Notes under the pieces: generated by a model | Told to the model about the DNA's origin: nothing | The model's input: only the letters and a program-made list of their open reading frames with translations | Database searches by the model: none | Origin: a virus | IMG/VR virus record: IMGVR_UViG_3300037071_005043 | Coordinates: 1-20,981 of that record | Length of the DNA stretch: 20,981 nt | Direction: 5' to 3' (one strand) | Made by a program: the position numbers and the translations under genes | Part shown: in pieces, positions 7,233-14,021 of the stretch | Layout: each line of letters starts with the position of its first letter | How positions within the stretch are numbered: the first letter of the stretch is position 1

Positions 7233-8883
7233 ATACCTCCATATCTCCTGTGGCTGTATCTGCTGAGTCTGCTGGTGCTCTACATAACTTAACCTTAGCT
7301 AAGTCATTAGCTGCCATTGAATCAGTATTCACTATCGAGCAAACAATAACATCAAGAAAACCAACCGTTCCAGGTACAGCAGCATCATCACAATTATTCA
7401 CTGTGGCATAACTCTCCGTATTCACATCTATTGCATCCCCTGGTGTTGTAGCCATGATAGACACATCTATTGATACTCCTCCACTGGTAGCAGAAAGCAT
7501 GCTATACGGTACTCTTAACTGCGGAGCTGTACCATAATCAGGAGGTACAATAAACTGCCACCATAAACACTCTTGTGTAGCAGCATCAAATAATAACCTT
7601 GTATGATTCTCACTATTATCAATTACGCCAGGATTAGAAGTAGGTAACTTAGCTGAAGCTGCTGTGAAAGAAACCCATCCCTTCTGTATAGTCGAAACAA
7701 CCACCTCAGAAGATAATGTAGCATCAGCTGTTGTAACAACATAAGTAGCAGTTACAGGTGCTCCAGTACCACCAACAAGTAAGCTCTCTACCTTCCAACT
7801 ATTACCTGTCATACCTGTTGCTGTGAATCCTTCATCCTTATTACTCACAGTTATAGGTACATTTGCTACACCATTAAGGTTATCAGTAGCATTACCTGCT
7901 GCTATGCTAACAGTACCAGCTCCACTATCTGCTTTGTAGCATTCATACCTCTGTCCTATTGTACTAGAAGAAGCTACTGGAAGTGTACAGGTATAATTAG
8001 AAGCACCTGTTGTTATGTTAACTATATTATGTACTAGCAACGATACGTTAGTAGAAGCAGCAGTTACCTTCTCTCTCTTAGCTAAGATCGAAGTAGCATC
8101 TACCAACACACCAGTAGAACCAGCTATCACTGTTCCTGCAGCATTATAGAAAGGTACCTCATTTATATTCCCTGATGTTACAGTACCAACACCAGTACTA
8201 CTACTACATCCAGTCCCAGCATCACTCAAGTCAGCACAAGTTGGTCTTACAACTGTGAATGGTGCTCCAAGACTAGCCTGCTTTATGAACCTTGATGTAC
8301 CTCCTGTAGTAGAGAAATCTGTTACACCTGAAGGAAAGGTAATAACAGAAGCTCCTCCTGTAGAAGGTGCATATAAATCAAGTGTACCAGATGTAGTACC
8401 TCGTAACCGAAAATTACCTGAGAGGAAGGAATGTAAACCAGTCCATACAGGAGCTATGGCAGGATCAATAGCATGTGCAGCATCACTTCTTAAACACGTA
8501 GTAGCTACACCATTAACTACAGTCATACCGATTAAGGATGAAGGATTAGCAAAGGTACATCCTCCTCCTACACCACTACCTGATGTTCTAATCTGATGAT
8601 TAGGCTTATCCCATATATCATTCCATATCGTGGTCTCTTGTTCAAATGCTCCTTGTGCTCCTACACCTGGAGTATTCATTAACTGATGATTAACTCTATC
8701 CCATACATCATTAAGTATAGTCCGATACGATGCTTGTGTACTCTGAGCACTTGTATCACTTGTAGTGGGAATATCACTTGTCGTAGAAAGATGTTGTGTT
8801 ATACCAATGAAGCAGATACTGATTAATAAAGTAAGCAAGACATATTTATTCCTTATCCCTCTACGTAGTAATGGCTTCAACAT
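7201..8883 (-). CDS. Tail-fibre-like protein with N-terminal membrane/signal segment
   Basis: A 560-residue protein. Residues 1-14 are basic (LLRRGIRNK) and 15-29 hydrophobic, giving a signal peptide or signal anchor. Two related short repeats follow: NDVWDRVNHQ (58-67) and NDIWDKPNHQ (88-97). Residues about 158-240 match a motif series common in phage fibre proteins: LRGTTSGTLDLYAP, ITFPSG, then TCADLSDAGTGCS. The C-terminal 180 residues are a beta-rich, probably jelly-roll domain (LWWQFIVPPDY near 440) ending VYGATLEYTKN. The start at 8883 has GGAAGG 10-15 nt upstream and a candidate promoter at 8921-8951. It is the first gene of the exported cassette. Function as receptor-binding appendage is inferred. 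Confidence 0.78.
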   Translation of the reverse strand: MLKPLLRRGIRNKYVLLTLLISICFIGITQHLSTTSDIPTTSDTSAQSTQASYRTILNDVWDRVNHQLMNTPGVGAQGAFEQETTIWNDIWDKPNHQIRTSGSGVGGGCTFANPSSLIGMTVVNGVATTCLRSDAAHAIDPAIAPVWTGLHSFLSGNFRLRGTTSGTLDLYAPSTGGASVITFPSGVTDFSTTGGTSRFIKQASLGAPFTVVRPTCADLSDAGTGCSSSTGVGTVTSGNINEVPFYNAAGTVIAGSTGVLVDATSILAKREKVTAASTNVSLLVHNIVNITTGASNYTCTLPVASSSTIGQRYECYKADSGAGTVSIAAGNATDNLNGVANVPITVSNKDEGFTATGMTGNSWKVESLLVGGTGAPVTATYVVTTADATLSSEVVVSTIQKGWVSFTAASAKLPTSNPGVIDNSENHTRLLFDAATQECLWWQFIVPPDYGTAPQLRVPYSMLSATSGGVSIDVSIMATTPGDAIDVNTESYATVNNCDDAAVPGTVGFLDVIVCSIVNTDSMAANDLAKVKLCRAPADSADTATGDMEVYGATLEYTKN

Positions 8884-9015
8884 TTAATAATCCTTCCTTC
8901 CTATCAAACATATCCGTGTTATCATATACAACACAACGTCGATAATATCAAAGCACTTATGCATTACCTTTTCAAAAGGAGATAATACCCTCTGCTCATC
9001 TGTATGACTCACAGC
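8884..9015 (-). promoter_or_regulatory. Internal promoter region before the exported cassette
   Basis: On the minus strand, TTGATA (8946-8951) stands 17 nt before TATATG (8923-8928), or 19 nt before TATGAT (8921-8926). Both fit a sigma-70-like promoter imperfectly. An odd palindrome CCTTTTcAAAAGG (8967-8979) lies just upstream of the -35 and could be a regulator site. The 132-nt gap is one of the longest inside the minus-strand run, consistent with separate control of the five exported genes. Confidence 0.45.
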
Positions 9016-9426
9016 TTACTCCTCAGTATCTACTCCATTAGCTACTCTAGTACCTACCTTTACCTCTACACTCCCTTCCATCATAGCCTTATCTACCATA
9101 TCCTGATTCAACTGATGGAGTTTATTCCTAGCTTCATCAAGAAGTGAGATGATACTAGCTAAAGCATCACTAGATAAGATACTCTTACTTATCTCAAAGG
9201 CTTGTTCCAATGTAGTAATCATCATAACGATACCATTAAGACTCAGAAGTAGTGGTGAAGGAGCTTCTACTTTTTCTTCCTCCTTTTCTTCTGGTATCTC
9301 TTCTACTGGTGTAGTAGAATCATACTTCTCTTCAGCATTTACTTCAGGAGAATCATTCTTTCCTTCAGCTTCTTCAGTAGACCCTCCAGAAAGCATATCA
9401 CGAATAATCCTACGTCTCTCTGCCAT
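9016..9426 (-). CDS. Hypothetical acidic protein
   Basis: A 136-residue protein that I do not recognise. A basic start (MAERRRIIRDML) is followed by a very acidic, probably disordered stretch (residues about 17-55, many E, D, S, T and P). Residues about 58-112 form a predicted helical region (LLSLNGIVMMITTLEQAFEIS, then SIISLLDEARNKLHQL), perhaps a coiled coil, and a short strand-rich tail follows. There is no signal peptide or metal motif. AGGAG lies 7 nt before the ATG. Its place just before the exported cassette could point to a chaperone or assembly role, but nothing in the sequence proves this. Confidence 0.68.
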   Translation of the reverse strand: MAERRRIIRDMLSGGSTEEAEGKNDSPEVNAEEKYDSTTPVEEIPEEKEEEKVEAPSPLLLSLNGIVMMITTLEQAFEISKSILSSDALASIISLLDEARNKLHQLNQDMVDKAMMEGSVEVKVGTRVANGVDTEE

Positions 9427-9479
9427 TCTTTACTCCTTTTCCTTATACCTTTATATCCATATAAATTACTTTACCACCT

Positions 9480-9689
9480 TCATGCACACTCACATACACC
9501 ACGCATCTCTACTCTTACACCACACACCACACACTTCACCTTACAACAACTCACTACACTTTCACACTTTGTACACAACACACACTTACATGTATCTTTA
9601 TTACCTTCATTAATCTCACCTAGATCATCTTTAACCATACCACTATTACCCTTACCTGGTAGAGGAAATATCTGATATAAACCTACCAT
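9480..9689 (-). CDS. Small cysteine-rich protein
   Basis: A 69-residue protein if started at the ATG at 9689 (GAAGGAAG immediately upstream). A longer form from a GTG at 9731 has no binding site. The last 36 residues hold ten cysteines in CxC, CxxC and CC spacings (CKCVLCTKC, SCCKVKCVVC, VCEC), which suggests zinc binding or a disulfide-rich knot. It overlaps the 3' end of the 127-residue gene by 38 nt in another frame. The DNA here is a biased TGTG/CACA-rich tract, so part of the cysteine content could be a composition effect. It may not be a real gene. Confidence 0.45.
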   Translation of the reverse strand: MVGLYQIFPLPGKGNSGMVKDDLGEINEGNKDTCKCVLCTKCESVVSCCKVKCVVCGVRVEMRGVCECA

Positions 9690-10035
9690 TCTTCCTTCTA
9701 AGGCTAGTACCTTTCTTTTCTTTAGGGTCACTACTCACACAACTATTCACATCATCTTTCTCTACAAAACTACCATTATTCACACTAATCTTAACTAGAT
9801 CACCTTCCTTCACACCAGCTACACTACTTACATCAATACTTAGCTTATCCACCTTATCTGGTAAAGGAAGAACATCAGGAATAAACTCAAGAGCAAAAGC
9901 ATATCCACTACTCGTACTATGCAAGTCAACAATCCTTACCTTCTGCTTTAGCAACACCTCATTAAAATGAACCTCCATCACCTCTGCTATCTTATCACTA
10001 CTTAATGTAATAAGAATATCCGCTTCACCTTCCAC
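9652..10035 (-). CDS. Hypothetical protein
   Basis: A 127-residue protein, not recognised. It starts with GTG at 10035, preceded by AAAGGGG 4 nt upstream; no in-frame ATG is as well placed. The sequence alternates short hydrophobic strands and charged turns (ILITLSSDKI, VRIVDLHSTSSGYAFALEF, GDLVKISVNNG), suggesting a small beta-rich cytoplasmic protein, with a basic C-terminus. Its first residues (EGEAD) and its binding site are nearly the same as those of the sigma-like gene upstream, part of a 33-nt direct repeat. Three 9-bp tandem repeats lie in its leader. Confidence 0.65.
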   Translation of the reverse strand: MEGEADILITLSSDKIAEVMEVHFNEVLLKQKVRIVDLHSTSSGYAFALEFIPDVLPLPDKVDKLSIDVSSVAGVKEGDLVKISVNNGSFVEKDDVNSCVSSDPKEKKGTSLRRKNGRFISDISSTR

Positions 10036-10048
10036 ATTTCCCCTTTCT
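10016..10048. repeat. Direct repeat copy A flanking the sigma-like gene
   Basis: 33 nt covering the ribosome binding site and first codons of the 127-residue gene. It matches 10613-10645 at 28 of 33 positions in the same orientation. The two copies lie 597 nt apart and bracket the sigma-like gene exactly from its start to beyond its stop. Confidence 0.75.
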
Positions 10049-10050
10049 TA

Positions 10051-10077
10051 TCTGTTATATCTGTTATATCTGTTATA
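10051..10077. repeat. Three 9-bp tandem repeats TCTGTTATA
   Basis: Perfect TCTGTTATA three times, with a partial fourth TCT. On the minus strand each unit offers TATAAC, a weak -10-like hexamer, just upstream of the AAAGGGG site of the gene starting at 10035. Such microsatellites can change copy number and so change leader length or promoter spacing. Confidence 0.85.
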
Positions 10078-10095
10078 TCTACTCTTCTTCAGATG

Positions 10096-10632
10096 TCATA
10101 CAAAAAATCTCTTTGCTATGTTTTTTGTACGCCAGACGCTTGATGCAGCAGCACTGACACTACTTCCTGTTTTTCGCTTTATCTGCTCAAAACTATAGCC
10201 TAAAACCCATAGATCGTACAGATAAAGTTCTTTTTCTTGCACAGTGTTTGATAAGTGCCAATAAAGTTCCTTGATAAGACAGCGTAAATACCCTCTATGT
10301 GCAAGTTGTGGGTGAAGTGGTTGAGGTATTTTGTTCCCAAGTTTCTTTTCTTCCCGAAGAACTTTTTGCATTGTATGCTGCATGTATTGACGAATATGCA
10401 GTAACTTATCAGCGTTTTTTGTGACATCAAACGTATCAAGTCCTTCAGCGATCCCTAGATTTCCTGCGCTGATATATTCTTCAAGTGGTATGCGGTAGGC
10501 ATGTCTCCAACACCAGTATTTTGCCATATCTTTTCGCTGCTCAAGAAGATACTGTAGTTCATCCTCTGTAAGAGGAGTAGTCACTTCATGCTGTTCTAGA
10601 GGAGATACCATCATATCTTCTTCACCTTCCAT
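10096..10632 (-). CDS. Sigma-70-like RNA polymerase sigma factor
   Basis: A 178-residue protein resembling a minimal sigma-70 family factor, which would bind host core RNA polymerase and direct it to chosen promoters. Residues about 27-95 match region 2: a leading helix with EQRKDMAKYWCWRHAY, then EEYISAGNLGIAEGLDTFD (51-69; the usual form is DLIQEGNIGLIKAVEKFD), then a helix with IRQYMQHTMQKVLREE. Residues about 137-176 look like a region 4-type helix-turn-helix (LWVLGYSFEQIKRKTG, then SAAASSVWRTKNIAKRFF). The classical -10-recognition residues are only partly kept. The start at 10632 has AGAAAGGG upstream and overlaps the membrane-protein gene by 11 nt. It uses CGN and GCG codons and T runs more than its neighbours, hinting at transfer. 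Confidence 0.7.
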   Translation of the reverse strand: MEGEEDMMVSPLEQHEVTTPLTEDELQYLLEQRKDMAKYWCWRHAYRIPLEEYISAGNLGIAEGLDTFDVTKNADKLLHIRQYMQHTMQKVLREEKKLGNKIPQPLHPQLAHRGYLRCLIKELYWHLSNTVQEKELYLYDLWVLGYSFEQIKRKTGSSVSAAASSVWRTKNIAKRFFV

Positions 10633-10645
10633 CTTTACCCTTTCT
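10613..10645. repeat. Direct repeat copy B flanking the sigma-like gene
   Basis: 33 nt covering the ribosome binding site and first codons of the sigma-like gene, and the last codons of the membrane-protein gene. It is 28/33 identical to 10016-10048. The shared core is TGGAAGGTGAAG preceded by AGAAAGGG. Confidence 0.75.
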
Positions 10646-10933
10646 CACATCATACCTAGAATTATTCATCATGCTTAAACAGAGACCAATAACACCAGTA
10701 GCTAACATGAGTCTAGCTATCATATTGGTATAAGATTCCTCATGTCGTGGTATAAATCCCTGACCAAATGATATATCAAAGGTTATTAATCCTAATGTAA
10801 ATGAAAGACAAGAGAAAAGTATGAATAACTTATCCTTCCAGTCATCCTTAAAGCACCAGAGGATAATAAGACTACAAGTAAAGCCTAGTATCGTCCATAT
10901 GTTGCATATATATACCATAACTGATACCATCAT
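10622..10933 (-). CDS. Three-helix membrane protein (holin-like candidate)
   Basis: A 103-residue inner-membrane protein with three predicted transmembrane helices at about residues 7-26, 34-54 and 70-88, a charged loop (KDDWKDK) between the first two, and a basic C-terminal tail (RYDVRKGKDGR). Size and topology fit a class I-type phage holin, but no family signature is seen and no lysin gene is in the window. Its start overlaps the stop of the upstream coiled-coil gene in an ATGA arrangement; M1, M2 or M6 could be used, as the binding site is weak (GGTGA). The pairing with a tail-anchored protein supports a lysis role by context only. Confidence 0.65.
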   Translation of the reverse strand: MMVSVMVYICNIWTILGFTCSLIILWCFKDDWKDKLFILFSCLSFTLGLITFDISFGQGFIPRHEESYTNMIARLMLATGVIGLCLSMMNNSRYDVRKGKDGR

Positions 10934-11319
10934 TTCACCAATGGCGTAGTAGAAAATAACGCTAGTATCTTTGGTAACACAAAGGGAGCTACTATAGCTA
11001 TAACAGTTAAACCACCCATTATCTTCTTCACAAGAGACGATATATCATCAAATTTCCTTTCGATAGCATCTAAATGAGTCTTAGACTCAATTTTAGACTC
11101 TTTTATATTTAACGAAGTCTCTATCCTCATATCCTTCAAGTTATTCTGTATACTCGTAACTGTAGCATCTATACCTGTTATTCTGGTGTTAATTACACCT
11201 CTCCATTCAGCGAACTTCTCTATATCTATGGAAGGTAATAGATGTTTATTATCTGGTGATTCATTTGTGTATATAATTTTTTTTCCCCATTCAGTTCCAT
11301 ATAGTATCTCTTTATCCAT
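10930..11319 (-). CDS. Coiled-coil protein with C-terminal membrane anchor (XhlA-like)
   Basis: A 129-residue protein starting at the ATG at 11319, chosen because GAGG stands 6 nt upstream; a start four codons earlier (11331) is possible. Residues about 42-98 form a long amphipathic helix or coiled coil (VINTRITGIDATVTSIQNNL, IERKFDDISSLVKKI), followed by one transmembrane helix (about 100-122) and a short tail. This layout resembles haemolysin XhlA-type proteins, which work beside holins, and also some spanin-like or superinfection-exclusion proteins. It overlaps the three-helix membrane protein by 4 nt. The function is not proven. Confidence 0.65.
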   Translation of the reverse strand: MDKEILYGTEWGKKIIYTNESPDNKHLLPSIDIEKFAEWRGVINTRITGIDATVTSIQNNLKDMRIETSLNIKESKIESKTHLDAIERKFDDISSLVKKIMGGLTVIAIVAPFVLPKILALFSTTPLVK

Positions 11320-11364
11320 TCTATTCCTCATCTAATAAGTAAGATGATGAGTAAGCTAATAGGG

Positions 11365-13020
11365 TTATAACCCACATTCCCCACTTCTACAGTTAAAGCC
11401 TTCTTCAAGAGAAGCATTCCCTTTACCAAGCATAGATAAAGCCTCTGGTAAATCAACTGGTACTACTGGCTGATTATCTCTAGCTCCATCAGGGTAGAAA
11501 GTGATACCCCTAAGATATGGTAGGTACTTAATCAACACAGGAGCTATCTTATCCTCTATCCCCTCCTCATACGTAGGTAAATTAACTGTGGATGAAATAG
11601 CATTATCAACATACCTCTGCATAAATGCTTGAAACTTTATCCTTCTCTCTATCCCCTCAATACTCTGGGATAAGGTATAAGCTGTATCAATATCTCTTAC
11701 ATCATACCCCTCATCTATCCACTTCTGTACAATAGGCTCAACGACATACTCTGTAACATACCCTTCACCATGCTCTTGTGTCTTTAATGTATTATACGTC
11801 CTCTTATATGCTGTATGAAATACAGGTTCAATACCTGGAGTAGTTCTACCTCCTGCTATAGAAATAGTACCTGTTGGTGCAATAGCCCTTTTCGCTACAG
11901 GTTCATTCATTGATAGATAGCTAGACCATTGCTTAGCTGAACCTTCACTACCTCTTACATAAGCCTGTAACCATAATGGTAACTCACCTTCACAATAACC
12001 ATAAGGTAATCCCCTCTGAATAAACCATTCAGCTAATCCCATAATACCTAGACCAAGCCTTCTATACTTATTCTTTACATCTCTAACTAATGGTAGTGGT
12101 ACATCTGTGTATATTGTATTACATAATAAGAATATCACTCCTAACTCAGATATAAAATCCATCTCATCTGGACTATCAATATTAGCTATATTAACTGAAC
12201 CTAAACAGCATGAGTCACCAGATGTATCACTAATAATCTCTGTACAAGCATTCCTTAATACCTGTCTATCATCATCAAACTGAAATCCAGGTTCACCATA
12301 TTGACATGCGCTCTTTAATGTATTATAAAAAGAATCATTTGCTTTTGTATAAGTAGTACGTTCTGTAGAGGAATGGAAAGAGTATAACCAGTTCTGGTCA
12401 AATCGAGTAGATATATTTGTATGACTTAGCGAGACCTTATCCTGCTTCATCTTTATAAAGGATAATATATCAGGATGATCCCATGGTAAAGAAGCATATC
12501 CTGCTCCTCTCCTTTCACCACCTTGTCTAGCGGCTTCAGCAACAGCATTCTGTAGCTTAATCAAAGCTAATGGTCCTGATGCAATCCCTCCACTTCTACC
12601 TAGAGGAGAACCATAGTGTCTTATATTACTATAATCAACACCTATACCACCACCAGACATAAACATTAAAGTACACTTATGTATAAGATCAGCCCAACCT
12701 TCCCTTGTATCTTCAGCCCTTAAGCAGTAACAATTATCTGTTTGGTGATAAGGTCTACCTGCTTGACTAAGTATCCTTCCACCTGGTATGAATTTTCTTG
12801 TTAATATAGCCTCATAGATAGCATCATATATATCTCCTGGTAGAGACTTACCTGTTCTATACTCTGAACATCCAAGGACATTCTTACATACCCTCTCAGT
12901 GATATCCCTCCATGACTCAATTCTATCCTTATATACATGAGCATATCTTAGAGTGAGAATCCTCTCAGCGTAGTTATTAAAGGAAGGGGAGTGTATATTT
13001 TCGGATAGAACTAGTGTCAT
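11365..13020 (-). CDS. nrdJ: Class II (adenosylcobalamin-dependent) ribonucleotide reductase
   Basis: Makes deoxynucleotides from ribonucleotides in the cytoplasm for phage DNA synthesis. The active-site triad is visible as NACTE (N257, C259, E261; compare NxCxE). The redox pair is C97 (in DNCYCL) with C271 (in SCCLGSVN). C544 and C549 (CRSGEC) form the C-terminal shuttle. Other family signatures are SGGGIGVDYSNIR (122-134), APTGTISIAGG (381-391), VDNAISSTVNLP (471-482) and LRGITFYPDGARDNQP (503-518). The last is typical of class II and replaces the YY radical-path region of class I; no small-subunit gene is nearby. At 551 residues it is compact, with no N-terminal ATP-cone, so dATP feedback at that site is probably absent. 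Class II is likely but not certain. Confidence 0.9.
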   Translation of the reverse strand: MTLVLSENIHSPSFNNYAERILTLRYAHVYKDRIESWRDITERVCKNVLGCSEYRTGKSLPGDIYDAIYEAILTRKFIPGGRILSQAGRPYHQTDNCYCLRAEDTREGWADLIHKCTLMFMSGGGIGVDYSNIRHYGSPLGRSGGIASGPLALIKLQNAVAEAARQGGERRGAGYASLPWDHPDILSFIKMKQDKVSLSHTNISTRFDQNWLYSFHSSTERTTYTKANDSFYNTLKSACQYGEPGFQFDDDRQVLRNACTEIISDTSGDSCCLGSVNIANIDSPDEMDFISELGVIFLLCNTIYTDVPLPLVRDVKNKYRRLGLGIMGLAEWFIQRGLPYGYCEGELPLWLQAYVRGSEGSAKQWSSYLSMNEPVAKRAIAPTGTISIAGGRTTPGIEPVFHTAYKRTYNTLKTQEHGEGYVTEYVVEPIVQKWIDEGYDVRDIDTAYTLSQSIEGIERRIKFQAFMQRYVDNAISSTVNLPTYEEGIEDKIAPVLIKYLPYLRGITFYPDGARDNQPVVPVDLPEALSMLGKGNASLEEGFNCRSGECGL

Positions 13021-13073
13021 TGAAACTACCTATCTCTTTCTGGTTTCTACTTATAATGAAGGGAAGGACAGAA

Positions 13074-13418
13074 TCATAATGAAGGTGGTTTAAAGTAAAC
13101 TAACCACTCCTGAAACAGTCTAGGAGCCTTTTTAAAGTAGATATTTTCTAGGAGCCATTGGTATACCATGGAACCTCTAAAATCAGTCCTGCCATCCGGT
13201 GAGAGGGACGCTTGGAGCATTCCCTTTTGTAGCTCCTGGGGGAAGAGAGTTTCCAGAGTATCCTCTATCCAATTCTCTGTTAAAACATCTCTAGACTTCC
13301 TCCCCTTTAAGGGCAAATTGTACCAATAAGCATAACCACCTGGGCTATGAGTAATATCATAAATAATATTACTGATGGCAGCATCAGCTTTTTTGTATAA
13401 CTCGCATCGTTTATCCAT
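13074..13418 (-). CDS. Hypothetical protein, first gene of the minus-strand run
   Basis: A 114-residue protein that I do not recognise. It is rich in aromatic residues (W, Y and F) and mixed charge, with helical stretches (KKADAAISNIIYDI, ENWIEDTLETLFPQEL) and a tail FQEWLVYFKPPSL; there is no signal peptide, metal site or P-loop. The ATG at 13418 has only a distant AAAAGG (about 12 nt upstream). A TTGACT-18-TAGAAT promoter places the expected transcription start at or within 1-2 nt of this ATG, so the mRNA may be nearly leaderless. Position upstream of the reductase suggests an early or middle gene. Confidence 0.65.
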   Translation of the reverse strand: MDKRCELYKKADAAISNIIYDITHSPGGYAYWYNLPLKGRKSRDVLTENWIEDTLETLFPQELQKGMLQASLSPDGRTDFRGSMVYQWLLENIYFKKAPRLFQEWLVYFKPPSL

Positions 13419-13424
13419 ATGGGG

Positions 13425-13454
13425 ATTCTACCTTTTAAGATGTATAGGAGTCAA
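13425..13454 (-). promoter_or_regulatory. Sigma-70-like promoter for the reductase operon
   Basis: On the minus strand TTGACT (13449-13454) is followed after 18 nt by TAGAAT (13425-13430). Each hexamer matches 5 of 6 consensus bases. The expected start site falls at about 13418-13419, on the ATG of the first gene, so either the message is leaderless or another promoter lies further upstream. Confidence 0.5.
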
Positions 13455-13689
13455 TATAAATTTTCTCCTATCCTTTAATATACGCCATCGAGAAAAGAAA
13501 AACGGCGTAGCCTGCTATCCTCCTTTCACTATCAAAAGGTATAGAGACTCATACGGTTAGTTCACTATTTCTATATAACCGGCTTACTACCCATCATGTC
13601 TAGGAATGATCTATTGAGAGGGATAAGGAGAATTAATAGATAACCTTCTTCGCAACATGAAATGATAGGACTAATAGGAAAAAGTAGGT

Positions 13690-13817
13690 CTATCTGTACA
13701 GAAAAGTTTACACTTTGCACTTCATTTAGGTCTAAAGACTGATACAGATAGTTAAGTTTGAGAAGAATCGCTAATACCTGGAGTTGTCTACCTTATCAGA
13801 AAGGGAGCTATCTGTAC
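13690..13817. repeat. Three CTATCTGTA motifs, possible operators
   Basis: CTATCTGTACA at 13690-13700, the inverse TACAGATAG at 13743-13751, and CTATCTGTAC at 13808-13817. Centre-to-centre distances are roughly 53 and 65 nt. Direct and inverted copies of one 9-mer inside a divergent promoter region suggest regulator binding and perhaps looping, or alternative RNA hairpins. Confidence 0.5.
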
Positions 13818-14021
13818 TGGTATAAAGAGAAAACTAACCATTCTCATTATTGACCATGATTGATTTATAAGAATTTACCTGAACAGGATGAAAAGTTAGC
13901 ATGTATATGTGAATGTTCCCCCGATTGTAAGCATTACATTTCTTCATAACAGGAGGTAAAGGAAACTGAAAACGGCTTGTTTCCTCATGAAAATGAAAAT
14001 ATAGGGTAGTGGAAAACCCCC

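Noticed and set aside
8255-8596. 113-residue plus-strand open frame
   Set aside because: Antisense to the fibre-like gene; Pro/Val-rich shadow translation.
3768-8883. LRRGI shared by the end of the beta-helix protein and the start of the fibre-like protein as a sign of duplication
   Set aside because: The match is only five or six residues, the DNA differs, and the contexts (C-terminus versus signal region) are unrelated; likely chance.
9149-9613. 154-residue plus-strand open frame rich in His, Thr and Tyr
   Set aside because: It is antisense to the acidic protein gene and to the CA-rich tract; composition reflects the low-complexity DNA and there is no binding site.
10200-10439. 79-residue minus-strand open frame inside the sigma-like gene
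   Set aside because: Another frame of the same strand; the sigma-like frame has the binding site and domain match.
13419-13560. Cobalamin riboswitch before the B12-dependent reductase operon
   Set aside because: No recognisable B12 box or multi-stem layout was found on the minus strand, and the promoter sits too close to the first gene.
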